Positions 52,460 through 61,638 of a stretch of DNA of 64,000 nucleotides are shown piece by piece. Source of the stretch: Phytoactinopolyspora halotolerans (GTDB lineage: Bacteria; Actinomycetota; Actinomycetes; Jiangellales; Jiangellaceae); NCBI RefSeq assembly GCF_010550675.1, contig NZ_JAAGOA010000018.1:96443-160442 (forward strand). Reading direction: 5' to 3'. The position numbers and the translations under genes are program-made. The first letter of the stretch is position 1. Every line of letters starts with the position of its first letter. A model generated the notes under the pieces. The model saw only the letters and a program-made list of their open reading frames with translations, was not told where the DNA came from and ran no database searches.

Positions 52460-53428
52460 CTACAGCCTCACCTTTCGGTAGCGAGCGACCAGCAGCCCGA
52501 GACAGCCGACGACGACGGCCAGCGTGACCAGGACGAAGGTGATCCCGGTGGCGTCACTCGCCGGACCGGCCGGCGTGGCCGGATCGGTGCCCAGCGCCCA
52601 CACCTGCACGCCATCGACCAGCGTCATCGGAGAGATCAGGCCGAGCCACCCGGCCGTCACGGCGTCGTCGTTGTCGATGCCGACCACACCTTGCAGCGCG
52701 GTGGCCACGGCGTAGGTCATCACCAGCGTGGTGATGATGCCGGCCACGCCGAATCCGCGGCGTGACGTCAAGGAGGCGATCAGCAGCGCGAGCCCGGAGA
52801 GCACCAGCGCGTAGATCGCCGCGCCGACCAGGGCTGCGGCGACCTCGGCGGTCTCGTCACCGGCCGGGAGTTCGGCGAACAGCGCACCGACGTACATGAT
52901 CAGCAGCGGGACGGCCAGCAGGAGGAACACCCCGAGGGTCATCGCCGCGTACTTCGCGACGACGTAGTCGGGCCGCTCCAGCGGGCGGGACACGTACAGC
53001 GGCAGCGTGTTGAAGCGCAGATCGAGTGAGACCGTCTGCGGCGCCTGGGTGGCCAGGAAGATGGCCAACGCGGCCTGGAGCACCATGGCGTAGTGCGAGT
53101 AGTCGAGCGGGACGTCGTCAAGGAGGCCCCGACCAGCACCGATCACGGTCACGACGGCCAGCACGAGGGCCGGCACGCACATGATCACCGATAAACCGAC
53201 CGGCAGCACCTTGGACTTGGCGGAACGTCCGATCCCGAAGACGCCGCGCAGGCTGTGCACGAACAGCGCCCGGGCGACGGCACGCCGGCCCAGCCTGGGG
53301 CCGTCGTAACCGCGGTAGCCGATGTCGTGGATGACGCCGGTGGGCGACGGGCCGGACGACAGCCCAGACGACGAGGCAGACGACGAGGCAGACGACGAGG
53401 CAGAGGACGGGTCAGACGGCGGCTGCAT
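52460..53428 (-). CDS. ABC transporter permease
   Basis: This 322-residue protein starts with a Ser/Ala-rich region (12-bp tandem repeat) and has about six membrane segments from residue 50 on (VGLSVIMCVPALVLAVVTVI, MTLGVFLLLAVPLLIMYVGA). The conserved segment SLDLRFNTLPLYVSRPLERP is of the NosY/ABC-2 type. It ends directly at the start of an ATPase gene (52459) and overlaps the 3' end of another ATPase gene (53412) by 17 bp. Confidence 0.85.
   Translation of the reverse strand: MQPPSDPSSASSSASSSASSSGLSSGPSPTGVIHDIGYRGYDGPRLGRRAVARALFVHSLRGVFGIGRSAKSKVLPVGLSVIMCVPALVLAVVTVIGAGRGLLDDVPLDYSHYAMVLQAALAIFLATQAPQTVSLDLRFNTLPLYVSRPLERPDYVVAKYAAMTLGVFLLLAVPLLIMYVGALFAELPAGDETAEVAAALVGAAIYALVLSGLALLIASLTSRRGFGVAGIITTLVMTYAVATALQGVVGIDNDDAVTAGWLGLISPMTLVDGVQVWALGTDPATPAGPASDATGITFVLVTLAVVVGCLGLLVARYRKVRL
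53367..53402. repeat. 12-bp tandem repeat in permease N-terminus
   Basis: Three perfect units of GACGACGAGGCA lie in frame; on the minus strand they code the Ser/Ala-rich N-terminal stretch of the ABC permease. Confidence 0.85.
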
Positions 53429-54329
53429 CGCGGGCACCTCCCTCGAAGACCTCGGCGATCCGGTGCCGGCGCGGCTCCAACCGCACCAGCCCTTGGCCGA
53501 GCTGGGCGACTGCGTCCCGCACCACGTCGTAGGTGGCATCACCGGCCAGCTCCACGAGCAGCAGGTTGGCGTCCCGGCCGACCTTCAGCCCGGCCTCGGT
53601 GAGTGTGCGGGCGACCGCGTCGGCCTCTGCGGTGACCTCGACCGCGAGCTGCTGGGTGGCGCGGGTGAAGTCCGCCGTCGACGACGAGCGGAGCAGCACG
53701 CCCGCGTCGATGACCACGACGTGGTCGCAGATCCGCTCCAGCTCGCCGAGCAGGTGCGAGGTCACCAAGACCGAGATGCCGAAATCGGTGTGCACCCGGC
53801 GGATCAGCGCCAGCATCTCATCTCGGCCCGCCGGGTCGAGGCCGTTCGTCGGCTCGTCCAGCAGCACCAGCTCCGGATCGTGCACCAGGGCCTGGGCGAG
53901 TTTGACCCGCTGCCGCATGCCGGTCGAGTACCCGCCGATCGGTCGGTAGCGCTCCTCGTAGAGGCCGACGTGACGCAGCGTGTCGGCGGTGCGCTCGCGG
54001 GCGGCGCTGGACGGCAGACCGGACATGCGAGCCATGTGCACGACGAACTCGGTGGCCGAGACATCGGCGGGGAGACAGTCGTGTTCGGGCATGTAGCCGA
54101 CCCGGCCGCGGATCTGCGGACCCTCGGCGGCGACGTCGAGGCCGAGCATGGTGGCCTGCCCCGACGTCGCGTCGTTGAGCCCGAGCAGAATCTTGAGCAA
54201 GGTCGACTTGCCGGCGCCGTTGGCGCCGACCAGCCCGACGACGCCGGGTTCGATGCTGACGGTGAGACGGTCCAGGGCGGTGACGCCGGGGTACCGCTTC
54301 GTCAGCTCGTCGGTGGTGATGATGGACAC
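53412..54329 (-). CDS. ABC transporter ATP-binding protein
   Basis: This 305-residue protein starts at a GTG at 54329. Walker A is GLVGANGAGKSTLLKILLGL, the signature region YSTGMRQRVKLAQALVHDPE, Walker B LVLLDEPTNGLDPAGRDEML, and the H-loop SHLLGELER. It is of the BcrA/CcmA type used with ABC-2 permeases. The permease at 52460-53428 overlaps its end and is its probable partner. The 10-bp gap to the permease ending at 54340 suggests one long transcript. Confidence 0.92.
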   Translation of the reverse strand: MSIITTDELTKRYPGVTALDRLTVSIEPGVVGLVGANGAGKSTLLKILLGLNDATSGQATMLGLDVAAEGPQIRGRVGYMPEHDCLPADVSATEFVVHMARMSGLPSSAARERTADTLRHVGLYEERYRPIGGYSTGMRQRVKLAQALVHDPELVLLDEPTNGLDPAGRDEMLALIRRVHTDFGISVLVTSHLLGELERICDHVVVIDAGVLLRSSSTADFTRATQQLAVEVTAEADAVARTLTEAGLKVGRDANLLLVELAGDATYDVVRDAVAQLGQGLVRLEPRRHRIAEVFEGGARDAAAV

Positions 54330-54339
54330 GGCGGTTACG

Positions 54340-55173
54340 CTACGCGTCTCTGCGGCTGAAGAGCAGCCCCGCGATGGCCAGGAGCACAAGTGTCTCCGCG
54401 GAGAACACCGCGAAGCCCACCCATGGGTCGAGCGCGTCCGGGTCGAACCACTCGACGACCGCGACCATCTGTCCCGCGTTGCCCGGCATGAGCTTCTCCA
54501 GCCACTCGCCGACGACGCCGGGAACCAGGCCGATCAGATTGCCGACGACGAAGATCACCGCGATGCCCACGGTGACGGCGCCGGCGGTGTGCCGGATCAG
54601 CGTGCCGAGGGCAAGGCCGAAGACGCCGAGCATCGCCAGGTACAGGCCGCCGCCGACGATGGTACGCAGCACACCCGGGTCGTCGAGGGCGAACCCGATG
54701 CCCTCGCGGTCCAGGAAGAAGTTGCCGGCGAGGTAGCTGGCGAGCGTGGTGGCGACCCCGAGAACAAGCAGGACCCCAGCGAGCACCGCGGCCTTGGCGA
54801 CCAGAACGGATCCCCGCCGAGGCACGGCCGCCAGCGTGGTGCGGATCATGCCGCTGGAGTACTCGGACGATGCCACCAGGATGCCCAGGACCAGGGCCGC
54901 GATCTGGCCGAACAACAGGCCCCAGGTGAGGAACGCCCCCACTGGTTCGTTGCTCTCGTCGCTGGCCAGCTCGCTCGCGGCTCCCCAGCACACCAGAGCG
55001 GTCCCGCCGACGCTGACCGTCACCATGGCGATCAGGCTCCACACGGTGGAGCGGACGGTACGGATCTTGGTCCACTCGGCATCCAGGATCCGGGCGAAAC
55101 TCACGCCCGGTGCGGGGGACGTCGGCGTGGGAGACGCCGCGCTCGGGTCTCGATCAAGAACTGCAGTGCTCAT
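54340..55173 (-). CDS. ABC transporter permease (ABC-2 type)
   Basis: This 277-residue protein has a short hydrophilic N-terminus and six membrane segments. It shows ILDAEWTKIRTVRSTVWSLI and GILVASSEYSSGMIRTTLAA, typical of ABC-2 permeases that work with BcrA-like ATPases in peptide or drug export. The start is the ATG at 55173; GTG at 55176 is immediately upstream. It is paired with the ATPase gene at 55258-56220. Confidence 0.88.
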   Translation of the reverse strand: MSTAVLDRDPSAASPTPTSPAPGVSFARILDAEWTKIRTVRSTVWSLIAMVTVSVGGTALVCWGAASELASDESNEPVGAFLTWGLLFGQIAALVLGILVASSEYSSGMIRTTLAAVPRRGSVLVAKAAVLAGVLLVLGVATTLASYLAGNFFLDREGIGFALDDPGVLRTIVGGGLYLAMLGVFGLALGTLIRHTAGAVTVGIAVIFVVGNLIGLVPGVVGEWLEKLMPGNAGQMVAVVEWFDPDALDPWVGFAVFSAETLVLLAIAGLLFSRRDA

Positions 55174-55257
55174 CACTTATCACCGATGTTTCGCGTGAGG
55201 TCTCGGCCTTCCCGGCCGAGAGCGGTGGATTCGACGGAGGACGGGGGAGGCCCACCG

Positions 55258-56220
55258 TCACGCGGCGGCGGCCGCGAATTCGGCCGAAGTGTCCGCGGTG
55301 GTGGTCGCGGCACCGGGCACGCCGGCCTGGTATTCGACGCTGTCGGCGGTCAGACGCATGAAGGCGTCCTCCAGCGACGCCTGGACGTTCCGCAGCTCGT
55401 GCAGGTACAGTCCGGCCGCCCCGGCGACGTCGCCGACCTGCTCCGGTGCCGCGTCGTGGACGGCCAGCGCACCGTCGTCGGCGGGTTCCACTCGCCACCC
55501 GTGTGCGACGAGCCGCTCCGCCAGCTCAGAACCGTGCGGCGAGCGTACGTGCACGTACGAGGTCGAGTTGCGGGAGATGAAATCGTTCATGTCGGTGTCC
55601 GCGAGGATCTGCCCGCGTCCGATCACGATCAGGTGATCCGCGGTGAGCGCCATCTCGGACATCAGATGGCTGGAGACGAATACCGTTCGTCCTTCGGCGG
55701 CCAGGCTCCGGATGAGCGTGCGGATCCACCGGATGCCGTCCGGGTCGAGTCCGTTGACCGGCTCGTCGAACAGGAGCACACCCGGGTCCCCGAGCAGCGC
55801 CGCCGCGATACCCAGCCGCTGGCCCATGCCGAGTGAGAACCCGCCGGACCGCTTGCGCGCCACCTCGCTCAGACCGACGAGGTCGATGACCTCGTCGACG
55901 CGGCGGCGCGGAATCCCGTTGCTCTTCGCCATCCAGAGCAGGTGATTGTAGGCGGTCCGGCCGCCGTGGATCGCCTTGGCTTCCAGCAGCGCGCCGATTT
56001 CGTGCAATGGTGCCGGGTGGTCGCGGTAGGCACGTCCGTTGACCGTCACCGAACCGGCGGATGGGCGGTCGAGCCCCATCACCATGCGCATGGTCGTCGA
56101 CTTGCCGGCACCGTTCGGGCCGAGGAAGCCGGTGACCGCGCCGGGGCGGACGGTGAAGTCGATCGAGTCGACGGCGGTGGTGTCTCCGTAGCGTTTGGTG
56201 AGTCCCTGTGCGGTGATCAT
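55258..56220 (-). CDS. ABC transporter ATP-binding protein
   Basis: About 320 residues. Walker A is GFLGPNGAGKSTTMRMVMG, the signature region SLGMGQRLGIAAALLGDPG, Walker B VLLFDEPVNGLDPDGIRWIR, and the H-loop SSHLMSEMAL. The C-terminal region (about 220-320) is regulatory and ends in an Ala-rich tail. The ATG at 56220 starts MITAQGLTKRYGDTTAVDSI, the normal N-terminus. It heads a six-gene ABC operon running leftward to 50752. Confidence 0.92.
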   Translation of the reverse strand: MITAQGLTKRYGDTTAVDSIDFTVRPGAVTGFLGPNGAGKSTTMRMVMGLDRPSAGSVTVNGRAYRDHPAPLHEIGALLEAKAIHGGRTAYNHLLWMAKSNGIPRRRVDEVIDLVGLSEVARKRSGGFSLGMGQRLGIAAALLGDPGVLLFDEPVNGLDPDGIRWIRTLIRSLAAEGRTVFVSSHLMSEMALTADHLIVIGRGQILADTDMNDFISRNSTSYVHVRSPHGSELAERLVAHGWRVEPADDGALAVHDAAPEQVGDVAGAAGLYLHELRNVQASLEDAFMRLTADSVEYQAGVPGAATTTADTSAEFAAAAA

Positions 56221-56485
56221 GGAGTCCCTCGATGCCTTCGGTTGGTCGTCTGGTCGTTCGCTTGGTCTGGTGGTGGGGGCGCGGCGCCCCCGTGGTGCCG
56301 CGCTGTCACTAGACACGCTAGGGCCGTGCGACGTGTGCGTTAAGGCTCTCGAGGGACACTCCAGGGTCCACTCAGGGACATCTCCGGGAACCCCCGGATA
56401 TGCTGCTCACCGCCATTGTCGATCTCGCTCGACCGGCTGTGGGTCGGGCCGCTCGTCCGGCCGCTCGACCGGCTCCGCGTCCGGG

Positions 56486-57295
56486 TCAGTCGACGCGCTC
56501 GCCGTCGACCTCGGTCCGTACGCCGTCGGCGAGGAAGCAGACGTGGTCGGCGGCCTTGGCCGCGTTCTCCAGCGGCGCCGGATAGCAGAATGCGGCGTCC
56601 GCGATCCGCCGGTCTCCGAGGCGCACCGAGTAGTACGAGGCCGTGCCCTTGTACGGGCACACGGTGTGCGTCGCGCTCGGCTCGAGCCGGTCGCGACGGA
56701 CGTCGTCCGGGTGGATGTAGTACCGGTTCGGCAGACCGGTCTCAGACAGCAGCATCGGCCGTTCGGTCTCGGCGAGCACGTCGTCCCCGGCCGTGACCCG
56801 GACGTGCCGGCTGGATGCACGGACGTCCACCCGGTGGTAGGGATCTCGCAGGTGTCCGTCGATCTCCTCGTCCTCGTCGAACCAGGCATCCATCGCCTCG
56901 AACTCGACGCAGCGGTAGCCGCGCAGCCAGTCGGCGGCTTCGGTGGGGTCGTCATAGCCCCAGACGGCGTTCTCCGCTACACGGTCCGAGCGGTCCGAGG
57001 TGCGTATCGACCAGTACTGGGCGGTGCCCTTGAACGGGCAGGTCGTGTGACGGTCCGTCGATTCCAGAAGGTCCGTGCGCAGGTCGCTCTCAGGCACGTA
57101 GAGCTGCGGCAGATAACCGGTCTCGTGCAGCTGCATGCCACGCCGGCTGTCCAGCACCACCTCGCCGCCGAAAAGGGCGCGGACGCGCCGGGGAAAGTCG
57201 GTGAACAACAGCCGGTGGTCCGGACCGCCGATCCGGTAGTTCGTGGCGTCCGGAGGCTTGGCCGAGAGAGGACCGTGATTCAGAGTCAGCGTCAT
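56486..57295 (-). CDS. Double DUF427 protein
   Basis: This 269-residue protein contains two DUF427 domains (about 20-120 and 145-255). Repeated motifs are HTTCPFKGTAQYWSI in the first and HTVCPYKGTASYYSV in the second, each followed by an Asp/Tyr-rich strand. The duplicated arrangement is a common actinobacterial form. DUF427 folds as a small beta-barrel; function is not established. No neighbour explains it. Confidence 0.87.
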   Translation of the reverse strand: MTLTLNHGPLSAKPPDATNYRIGGPDHRLLFTDFPRRVRALFGGEVVLDSRRGMQLHETGYLPQLYVPESDLRTDLLESTDRHTTCPFKGTAQYWSIRTSDRSDRVAENAVWGYDDPTEAADWLRGYRCVEFEAMDAWFDEDEEIDGHLRDPYHRVDVRASSRHVRVTAGDDVLAETERPMLLSETGLPNRYYIHPDDVRRDRLEPSATHTVCPYKGTASYYSVRLGDRRIADAAFCYPAPLENAAKAADHVCFLADGVRTEVDGERVD

Positions 57296-57491
57296 GTGGT
57301 GCCGCCTTCAGCAACGGTTCGATGTGTCTCTCTGGTCGGTACCCGAACCGCGGCGGAGGCAACCTCCGGTCCACGTCCGGTCAACGTCCGGTCCAGTCCC
57401 GGCCGACATCCTGGCCCGGCGATCGTTTGCGAGGCGAAGTGACGGGTAGCCGATGGGTGTACGCAGCATCGGCTCGATGTCTGGAGCGATC

Positions 57492-57962
57492 ATGGCACCT
57501 GCACCGGAAGTCCCGGATGGTCCCTCCCCGGTGAGCAGCCCTGTACGGACCGCCGCCTACCTGGTAGCGGTCGTATTCCTGCTGGTCGGTGTCGCTGGAT
57601 TCATCCCGGGCATCACCACCGATTACGACATGATGGAGTTCGCCGGACCGGATTCGGAGGCGATGCTGTTCGGCGTCTTCGCCGTCTCGGTGCTGCACAA
57701 CATCGTGCACCTCTTGTTCGGCATCGTCGGGCTCCTGCTCGCGCGCACGGTACGACTGGCGAGGACGTACCTGATCGCCGGCGGACTGGTCTATCTGGCC
57801 CTGTTCATCTTCGGGATCGTGATCGACCAGGACGAGGACGTGAACTTCGTGCCGGTGAACGACGCGGACAACTGGCTCCACCTCGGGCTTGCGGCCGGCA
57901 TGGTGTTGCTCGGGCTGTTGCCCGGCTCGCAGAGCGGCCGCCAGGTTCCCCGAGGCAGCTGA
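57492..57962 (+). CDS. DUF4383 membrane protein
   Basis: About 156 residues from the ATG at 57492, chosen because GGAG lies five bases upstream; in-frame ATGs at 57453 and 57477 lack such a site. Four membrane helices are visible (YLVAVVFLLVGVAGFIPGI, LFGVFAVSVLHNIVHLLFGI, YLIAGGLVYLALFIFGIVI, HLGLAAGMVLLGLLPG). The NIVHLLFG and NWLHLGLA motifs are characteristic of DUF4383. The function is unknown. Confidence 0.82.
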   Translation: MAPAPEVPDGPSPVSSPVRTAAYLVAVVFLLVGVAGFIPGITTDYDMMEFAGPDSEAMLFGVFAVSVLHNIVHLLFGIVGLLLARTVRLARTYLIAGGLVYLALFIFGIVIDQDEDVNFVPVNDADNWLHLGLAAGMVLLGLLPGSQSGRQVPRGS

Positions 57963-58062
57963 TCCACTGTCCGCCTGACCAGCTGTTCTGCTGGGCTCGT
58001 CGACCCCGGACCCACCGGTGGGCCGAGCCGGTGCCGGGACACGGCCGTGCCGTGGCGCTCGG

Positions 58063-58737
58063 TCAGCTCAGGCTGTACCGTCGGCTGACGACCTGGTCGG
58101 CGCCGTCTCGAAGCCGCACATGCCGGCTGCGGGAGTACTGCTGCAGCATGGCGTAGGCCTCCTCGGCGTCCAGCCCATGCCTTTCGACGAGGATGCCCTG
58201 GGCCTGCCCGATCAGGTTGCGGTCGTCCATCGCCCTGCGCAGAGCGGCCCGGCGACGGGCGGTCGCGATGGCCACCGCAGCGTGCTGGGCGTAGAGGCTC
58301 AACGTGGCGAGGCGTTCGGCGTCGAACCGCTTGGCGAAAGTGGAGTACAGGCTCAGCGTGCCGAGGGCCTCGTCTTGGGTTCCAAGCCGCACGCTCACGG
58401 CCCGTCCCAGCCCCAGATCGGTGACGATCGGTGTCCAGTGTCGCCACCGCACATCGGCGGCGATGTCCTCGGCGACCACCAGCGTCTGGGAGGACATCGC
58501 GGAGACGTCCGGCCCTTCGCCGAGATCGACCTGGGCGATGGCGGCGAGGTGAGCCTGCGGAGCGCTGGCTCGGATCATCTCGGCCGTTGGTCTGCGGCCG
58601 AGTATGACGCTGGCCTGGGCACAACCGGTGAGCGCGGAGGCATGCTCGAGCATCATGCGTACGGTGTCGCCGATGCCCTCCTCGCCGTGCAGTTCGCGGG
58701 CGAAGGTCGCCAACTGCGTGGAGACGGACTCCGTCAT
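58063..58737 (-). CDS. GAF-ANTAR domain regulator
   Basis: This 224-residue protein has a GAF domain (about 10-150; ALTGCAQASVILGRRPTAEM and LGRAVSVRLGTQDEALGTLS) and an ANTAR RNA-binding domain (about 160-215; RNLIGQAQGILVERHGLDAE, EAYAMLQQYS). ANTAR proteins bind hairpin pairs in mRNA leaders to prevent termination. The GAF domain would sense a ligand or redox signal. It is divergent from a TetR gene with a shared operator region. Confidence 0.9.
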   Translation of the reverse strand: MTESVSTQLATFARELHGEEGIGDTVRMMLEHASALTGCAQASVILGRRPTAEMIRASAPQAHLAAIAQVDLGEGPDVSAMSSQTLVVAEDIAADVRWRHWTPIVTDLGLGRAVSVRLGTQDEALGTLSLYSTFAKRFDAERLATLSLYAQHAAVAIATARRRAALRRAMDDRNLIGQAQGILVERHGLDAEEAYAMLQQYSRSRHVRLRDGADQVVSRRYSLS

Positions 58738-58760
58738 CGTCTGCACCCCAATCCCCACCT

Positions 58761-58795
58761 AGACAGACCGTTCTGTCTTTATATCTTTTGTATAA
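58761..58795. promoter_or_regulatory. TetR operator and promoter between GAF-ANTAR and TetR genes
   Basis: AGACAGA-CCGT-TCTGTCT (58761-58778) is a dyad typical of TetR/AcrR operators. An AT-rich stretch and TATAAC (58791-58796) follow to the right, as a -10 for the TetR gene. The dyad lies 24 bp upstream of the GAF-ANTAR start, so binding could control both directions. Confidence 0.7.
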
Positions 58796-58862
58796 CGGCT
58801 CGAGGTGGAGGTGTCAACCACGTGTTCTCACCAGCGCGAAGGAGACGCTACCGTTGTTGGAG

Positions 58863-59456
58863 ATGGATACGACGACGGTCGCGGCGACGCGCCCCGCAGC
58901 GCGCGAGCGCATCCTGAGCACAGCGTACGACCTGTTCTCCCGCCGCGGCATCCGGGGAGTGGGCGTCGACGAGGTGATCGCCGGCGCCGACGTCGCCAAG
59001 GCCACGTTCTACCGGCATTTCCGCACCAAGGACGACCTGGCGTTGGCCTTTCTGAACCTCCGCGAACGGCTGTGGACGGTGGGCCTGGTCGAGGCCGAGT
59101 CGGCCCGGCGCGGCACGACGCCGGAAGAGCAACTGCTGGCGATCTTCGACGTCTTCCACGACTGGTTCCAGCAGGACGATTTCGAGGGGTGCACGTTCAT
59201 CAACGTGCTGTTGGAGACCGGTGCTGGACACCCATCGGGCGAGGCCTGCATCCGCCACCTGAACAACATCCGGGCCATTGTGGCCGAACGCGCCGAAAAG
59301 GCCGGGCTGCGCGATCCGCACGGTTTCGCGCGCTCCTGGCACATCCTGATGAAGGGCTCGATCATCTCCGCGGTCGAAGGCGATCGGGAAGCCGCTTGCC
59401 GCGCGCGGCGTATGGCGCGCCGCCTCATCGACGACCACCGACGAACGACGGCGTGA
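58863..59456 (+). CDS. TetR-family transcriptional regulator
   Basis: This 197-residue protein has the N-terminal HTH in RERILSTAYDLFSRRGIRGV and VIAGADVAKATFYRHF. The C-terminal domain contains DDFEGCTFINVLLETGAGHP, with a conserved Cys found in a common actinobacterial TetR_C subgroup. The ATG at 58863 gives the standard N-terminus length. Its stop lies 2 bp from the UdgX stop on the other strand. It probably autoregulates through the dyad at 58761. Confidence 0.9.
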   Translation: MDTTTVAATRPAARERILSTAYDLFSRRGIRGVGVDEVIAGADVAKATFYRHFRTKDDLALAFLNLRERLWTVGLVEAESARRGTTPEEQLLAIFDVFHDWFQQDDFEGCTFINVLLETGAGHPSGEACIRHLNNIRAIVAERAEKAGLRDPHGFARSWHILMKGSIISAVEGDREAACRARRMARRLIDDHRRTTA

Positions 59457-59458
59457 GC

Positions 59459-60184
59459 CTACAGTTCCGCCACCACCCGAAGGTCGGCGACGAAGTCCGC
59501 ATACGCTGCCGCCCGTTCCTCGGAGTCGCGGGCGCGCAACACCGATGACGGATGGACGGTGGCCACGACGACCGCGTCGGCGTCGATCGGGTCCGGCTCG
59601 CCGTCGCTTGCGGCGGAGACGAGAGGAGAGCGCTCCGCGAGTTCGGCCCAGGGCTGCGGGCGCCCGCGCTGTTGAGTGACGCGGAAGGCGCGGCCGAGCA
59701 TGGTGGATGCGGCGGTCGCGCCGAGCACCACGACGACGCCGGGCCGGATCGCCGCCAGCTCCGCCCGCAGCCAGGGGCGGCAGGCGGCGAGTTCGGCCGC
59801 ATCGGGTTTCTGGTGGATCCGGCGCTTGCCGCGCTCGGCACGCCGGAATTTGAAGTGTTTCACCGCATTGGTCAGATAAACGGCGGACCGGACCAGTCCC
59901 ACGTCGTCCATGGCACGCCCGAGCAACCGGCCCGCCGGCCCGACGAAGGGATCGCCTTCCCGGTCCTCCACATCGCCGGGCTGTTCACCGACCATCACCA
60001 CATGGGCGTCCGACGCTCCCGCACCGAAGACCGTCTGGGTGGCGTCCCGGAACAGCCCGCACGCCCGGCAGCCGGCCGCGGCGGAGCGCAAACGGTCCGG
60101 ATCGGCCCCCGCCGGAACCGGTGCCGGGCGCTCTTCCGGGTCCGGCGACGCCGTGCTGCGACCCTCAGCGCTCGTATTGTTCAT
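59459..60184 (-). CDS. UdgX-type uracil-DNA glycosylase
   Basis: This 241-residue protein has family motif A VMVGEQPGDVEDREGDPFVG, the motif KHFKFRRAERGKRRIHQKPD containing the UdgX-specific KRRIH insert, and a C-terminal VATVHPSSVLRA. The His in KRRIH is the residue that in characterised UdgX forms a covalent bond with DNA at the excised uracil. It repairs or caps uracil sites. It overlaps the start of the gene before it by 20 bp, so it follows DUF3140 in an operon. Confidence 0.92.
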   Translation of the reverse strand: MNNTSAEGRSTASPDPEERPAPVPAGADPDRLRSAAAGCRACGLFRDATQTVFGAGASDAHVVMVGEQPGDVEDREGDPFVGPAGRLLGRAMDDVGLVRSAVYLTNAVKHFKFRRAERGKRRIHQKPDAAELAACRPWLRAELAAIRPGVVVVLGATAASTMLGRAFRVTQQRGRPQPWAELAERSPLVSAASDGEPDPIDADAVVVATVHPSSVLRARDSEERAAAYADFVADLRVVAEL

Positions 60185-60515
60185 TGCGGAGCGGGTCGTG
60201 ACCGACGTTCATCAGACGATGCCGCCGGCGCTCGTCCTCGGCCAGGAATTCTCGGGACGTGTCGGACGTTTCTTCATCGACGACATCCACCACCTTCTGC
60301 ATGACCGCCAGATCCTCGACGGTGAGGTCCGTCCTCCGCTTGGAGAGGATGCTGACGACGGCCATGCCGAGTGGCGCCCGGCCGGCTGGTCCCGGGCCTT
60401 GGTCGAGGTCCGGTTCCACGCCGAGCCAGTCCAGCAGTTCCCGGGACGTCATGTTGACGGCTTGGTGAAAGCGTTCCCAGAGTTCATCGACCTCTGGAGA
60501 TATGCGCTCAGCCAT
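60165..60515 (-). CDS. DUF3140 protein
   Basis: This 116-residue protein starts MAERISPEVDELWERFHQAV, then NMTSRELLDWLGVEPDLDQG and VVSILSKRRTDLTVEDLAVM, the signature of DUF3140. The family is found in actinobacteria and proteobacteria without known activity; the pattern suggests a DNA-binding or scaffold helix bundle. Its 3' end overlaps the start of udgX by 20 bp, so the two are cotranscribed. Confidence 0.85.
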   Translation of the reverse strand: MAERISPEVDELWERFHQAVNMTSRELLDWLGVEPDLDQGPGPAGRAPLGMAVVSILSKRRTDLTVEDLAVMQKVVDVVDEETSDTSREFLAEDERRRHRLMNVGHDPLRNEQYER

Positions 60516-60635
60516 CAGGCTGGTCACCTGCCTTTTCGCGGGAGTTGAGGGTCATCTGTGGCAACGACTTACCCCGCGTCGCGCATGCCATTCGCGGGGA
60601 ACCGGGTAGTAGGAAAGGGAAGAGGGGAAGATGCG

Positions 60636-61619
60636 ATGACATTGGTGAATGGACACAGCAACGGCGACGCGGCTCGGCGCACCGAGCCTCGCGAACAAGA
60701 GCCTGAATATGACCTGGTCGGCCAGTACTTGAAGCAGATCGGTGCCACTCCACTGTTGAGTGCGGAGGAAGAGGTCGAGCTGGCCAAGCGGATCGAGGCA
60801 GGCGTCTACGCCCAGCAGCTACTCGAGCAGGAAGACGCCGGCGGTGACCCGGGGCGCCCGCGGCGCGAGCTCGAGGCGATCGCTCGTGACGGTGAGCGGG
60901 CGAAGGACCACATGATCCGGGCTAATCTTCGCCTCGTCGTCTCGGCGGCCCGTAAGTTCTACCGCAACTCCGGCATGTCGTTCCTGGACGTCGTACAGGA
61001 CGGCAACCTCGGGTTGATCCGGGCGGTCGAGAAGTTCGACTATGCCAAGGGTTACAAGTTCTCCACCTACGCGATGTGGTGGATCCGGCAGGCGATCGAA
61101 CGTGGTCGGACCGAGAAGGCGCGGACCATCCGGCTCCCCGCGTATCAGGTGGAGAGCCTGTCCAAGCTCGGCCGGGCGGACCGCAAGCTCCAGCTCCGCC
61201 TGGAGCGGGACCCGACCGTGGAGGAGCTCGCTGCGGAAGCGGACATGTCGGTCGAGCGGGTCGAGGAGCTGCGCGAGCTGTCCCGCGACGTGATCAGCCT
61301 GGACACTCCGGTCGGTGATGAAGGCAGCGCGAACGTGGGGGACCTGATCGAGGACACCGAAGTGCTGCAGGCCTCTGAGGTCGCGGAGTTCCGGGCGCTC
61401 GGCGAGGAGCTGCGTTCGCTGGTCGGCACGCTGGCACCGCGGGAGGCGATGATCATCACGCTCCGTTACGGTCTGCACGACGGTCGGCAGCATTCCCTGC
61501 AGGAGGTGGGGGAACGAGTCGGGCTGACCAAGGAGCGGGTCCGCCAGCTGGAGAAGCAGGCGATCGCCGAACTGCGCGATCCCGCCCGGCACGAGCCGCT
61601 CCTGGAGTGGGCCAGCTGA
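60636..61619 (+). CDS. Group 2 RNA polymerase sigma factor
   Basis: This 327-residue protein begins MTLVNGHSNGDAARRTEPRE with GGGGAAG upstream. It has region 1.2 (DLVGQYLKQIGATPLLSAEE), region 2 (FLDVVQDGNLGLIRAVEKFD, YAKGYKFSTYAMWWIRQAIE), region 3 (ARTIRLPAYQVESLSKLGRA) and region 4 (SLQEVGERVGLTKERVRQLE). It resembles SigB/HrdD-like non-essential sigmas that take over in stress or stationary phase. A GTGATCAC hairpin follows its stop. Confidence 0.92.
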   Translation: MTLVNGHSNGDAARRTEPREQEPEYDLVGQYLKQIGATPLLSAEEEVELAKRIEAGVYAQQLLEQEDAGGDPGRPRRELEAIARDGERAKDHMIRANLRLVVSAARKFYRNSGMSFLDVVQDGNLGLIRAVEKFDYAKGYKFSTYAMWWIRQAIERGRTEKARTIRLPAYQVESLSKLGRADRKLQLRLERDPTVEELAAEADMSVERVEELRELSRDVISLDTPVGDEGSANVGDLIEDTEVLQASEVAEFRALGEELRSLVGTLAPREAMIITLRYGLHDGRQHSLQEVGERVGLTKERVRQLEKQAIAELRDPARHEPLLEWAS

Positions 61620-61638
61620 CGCCGAACCACCTCCCGTA

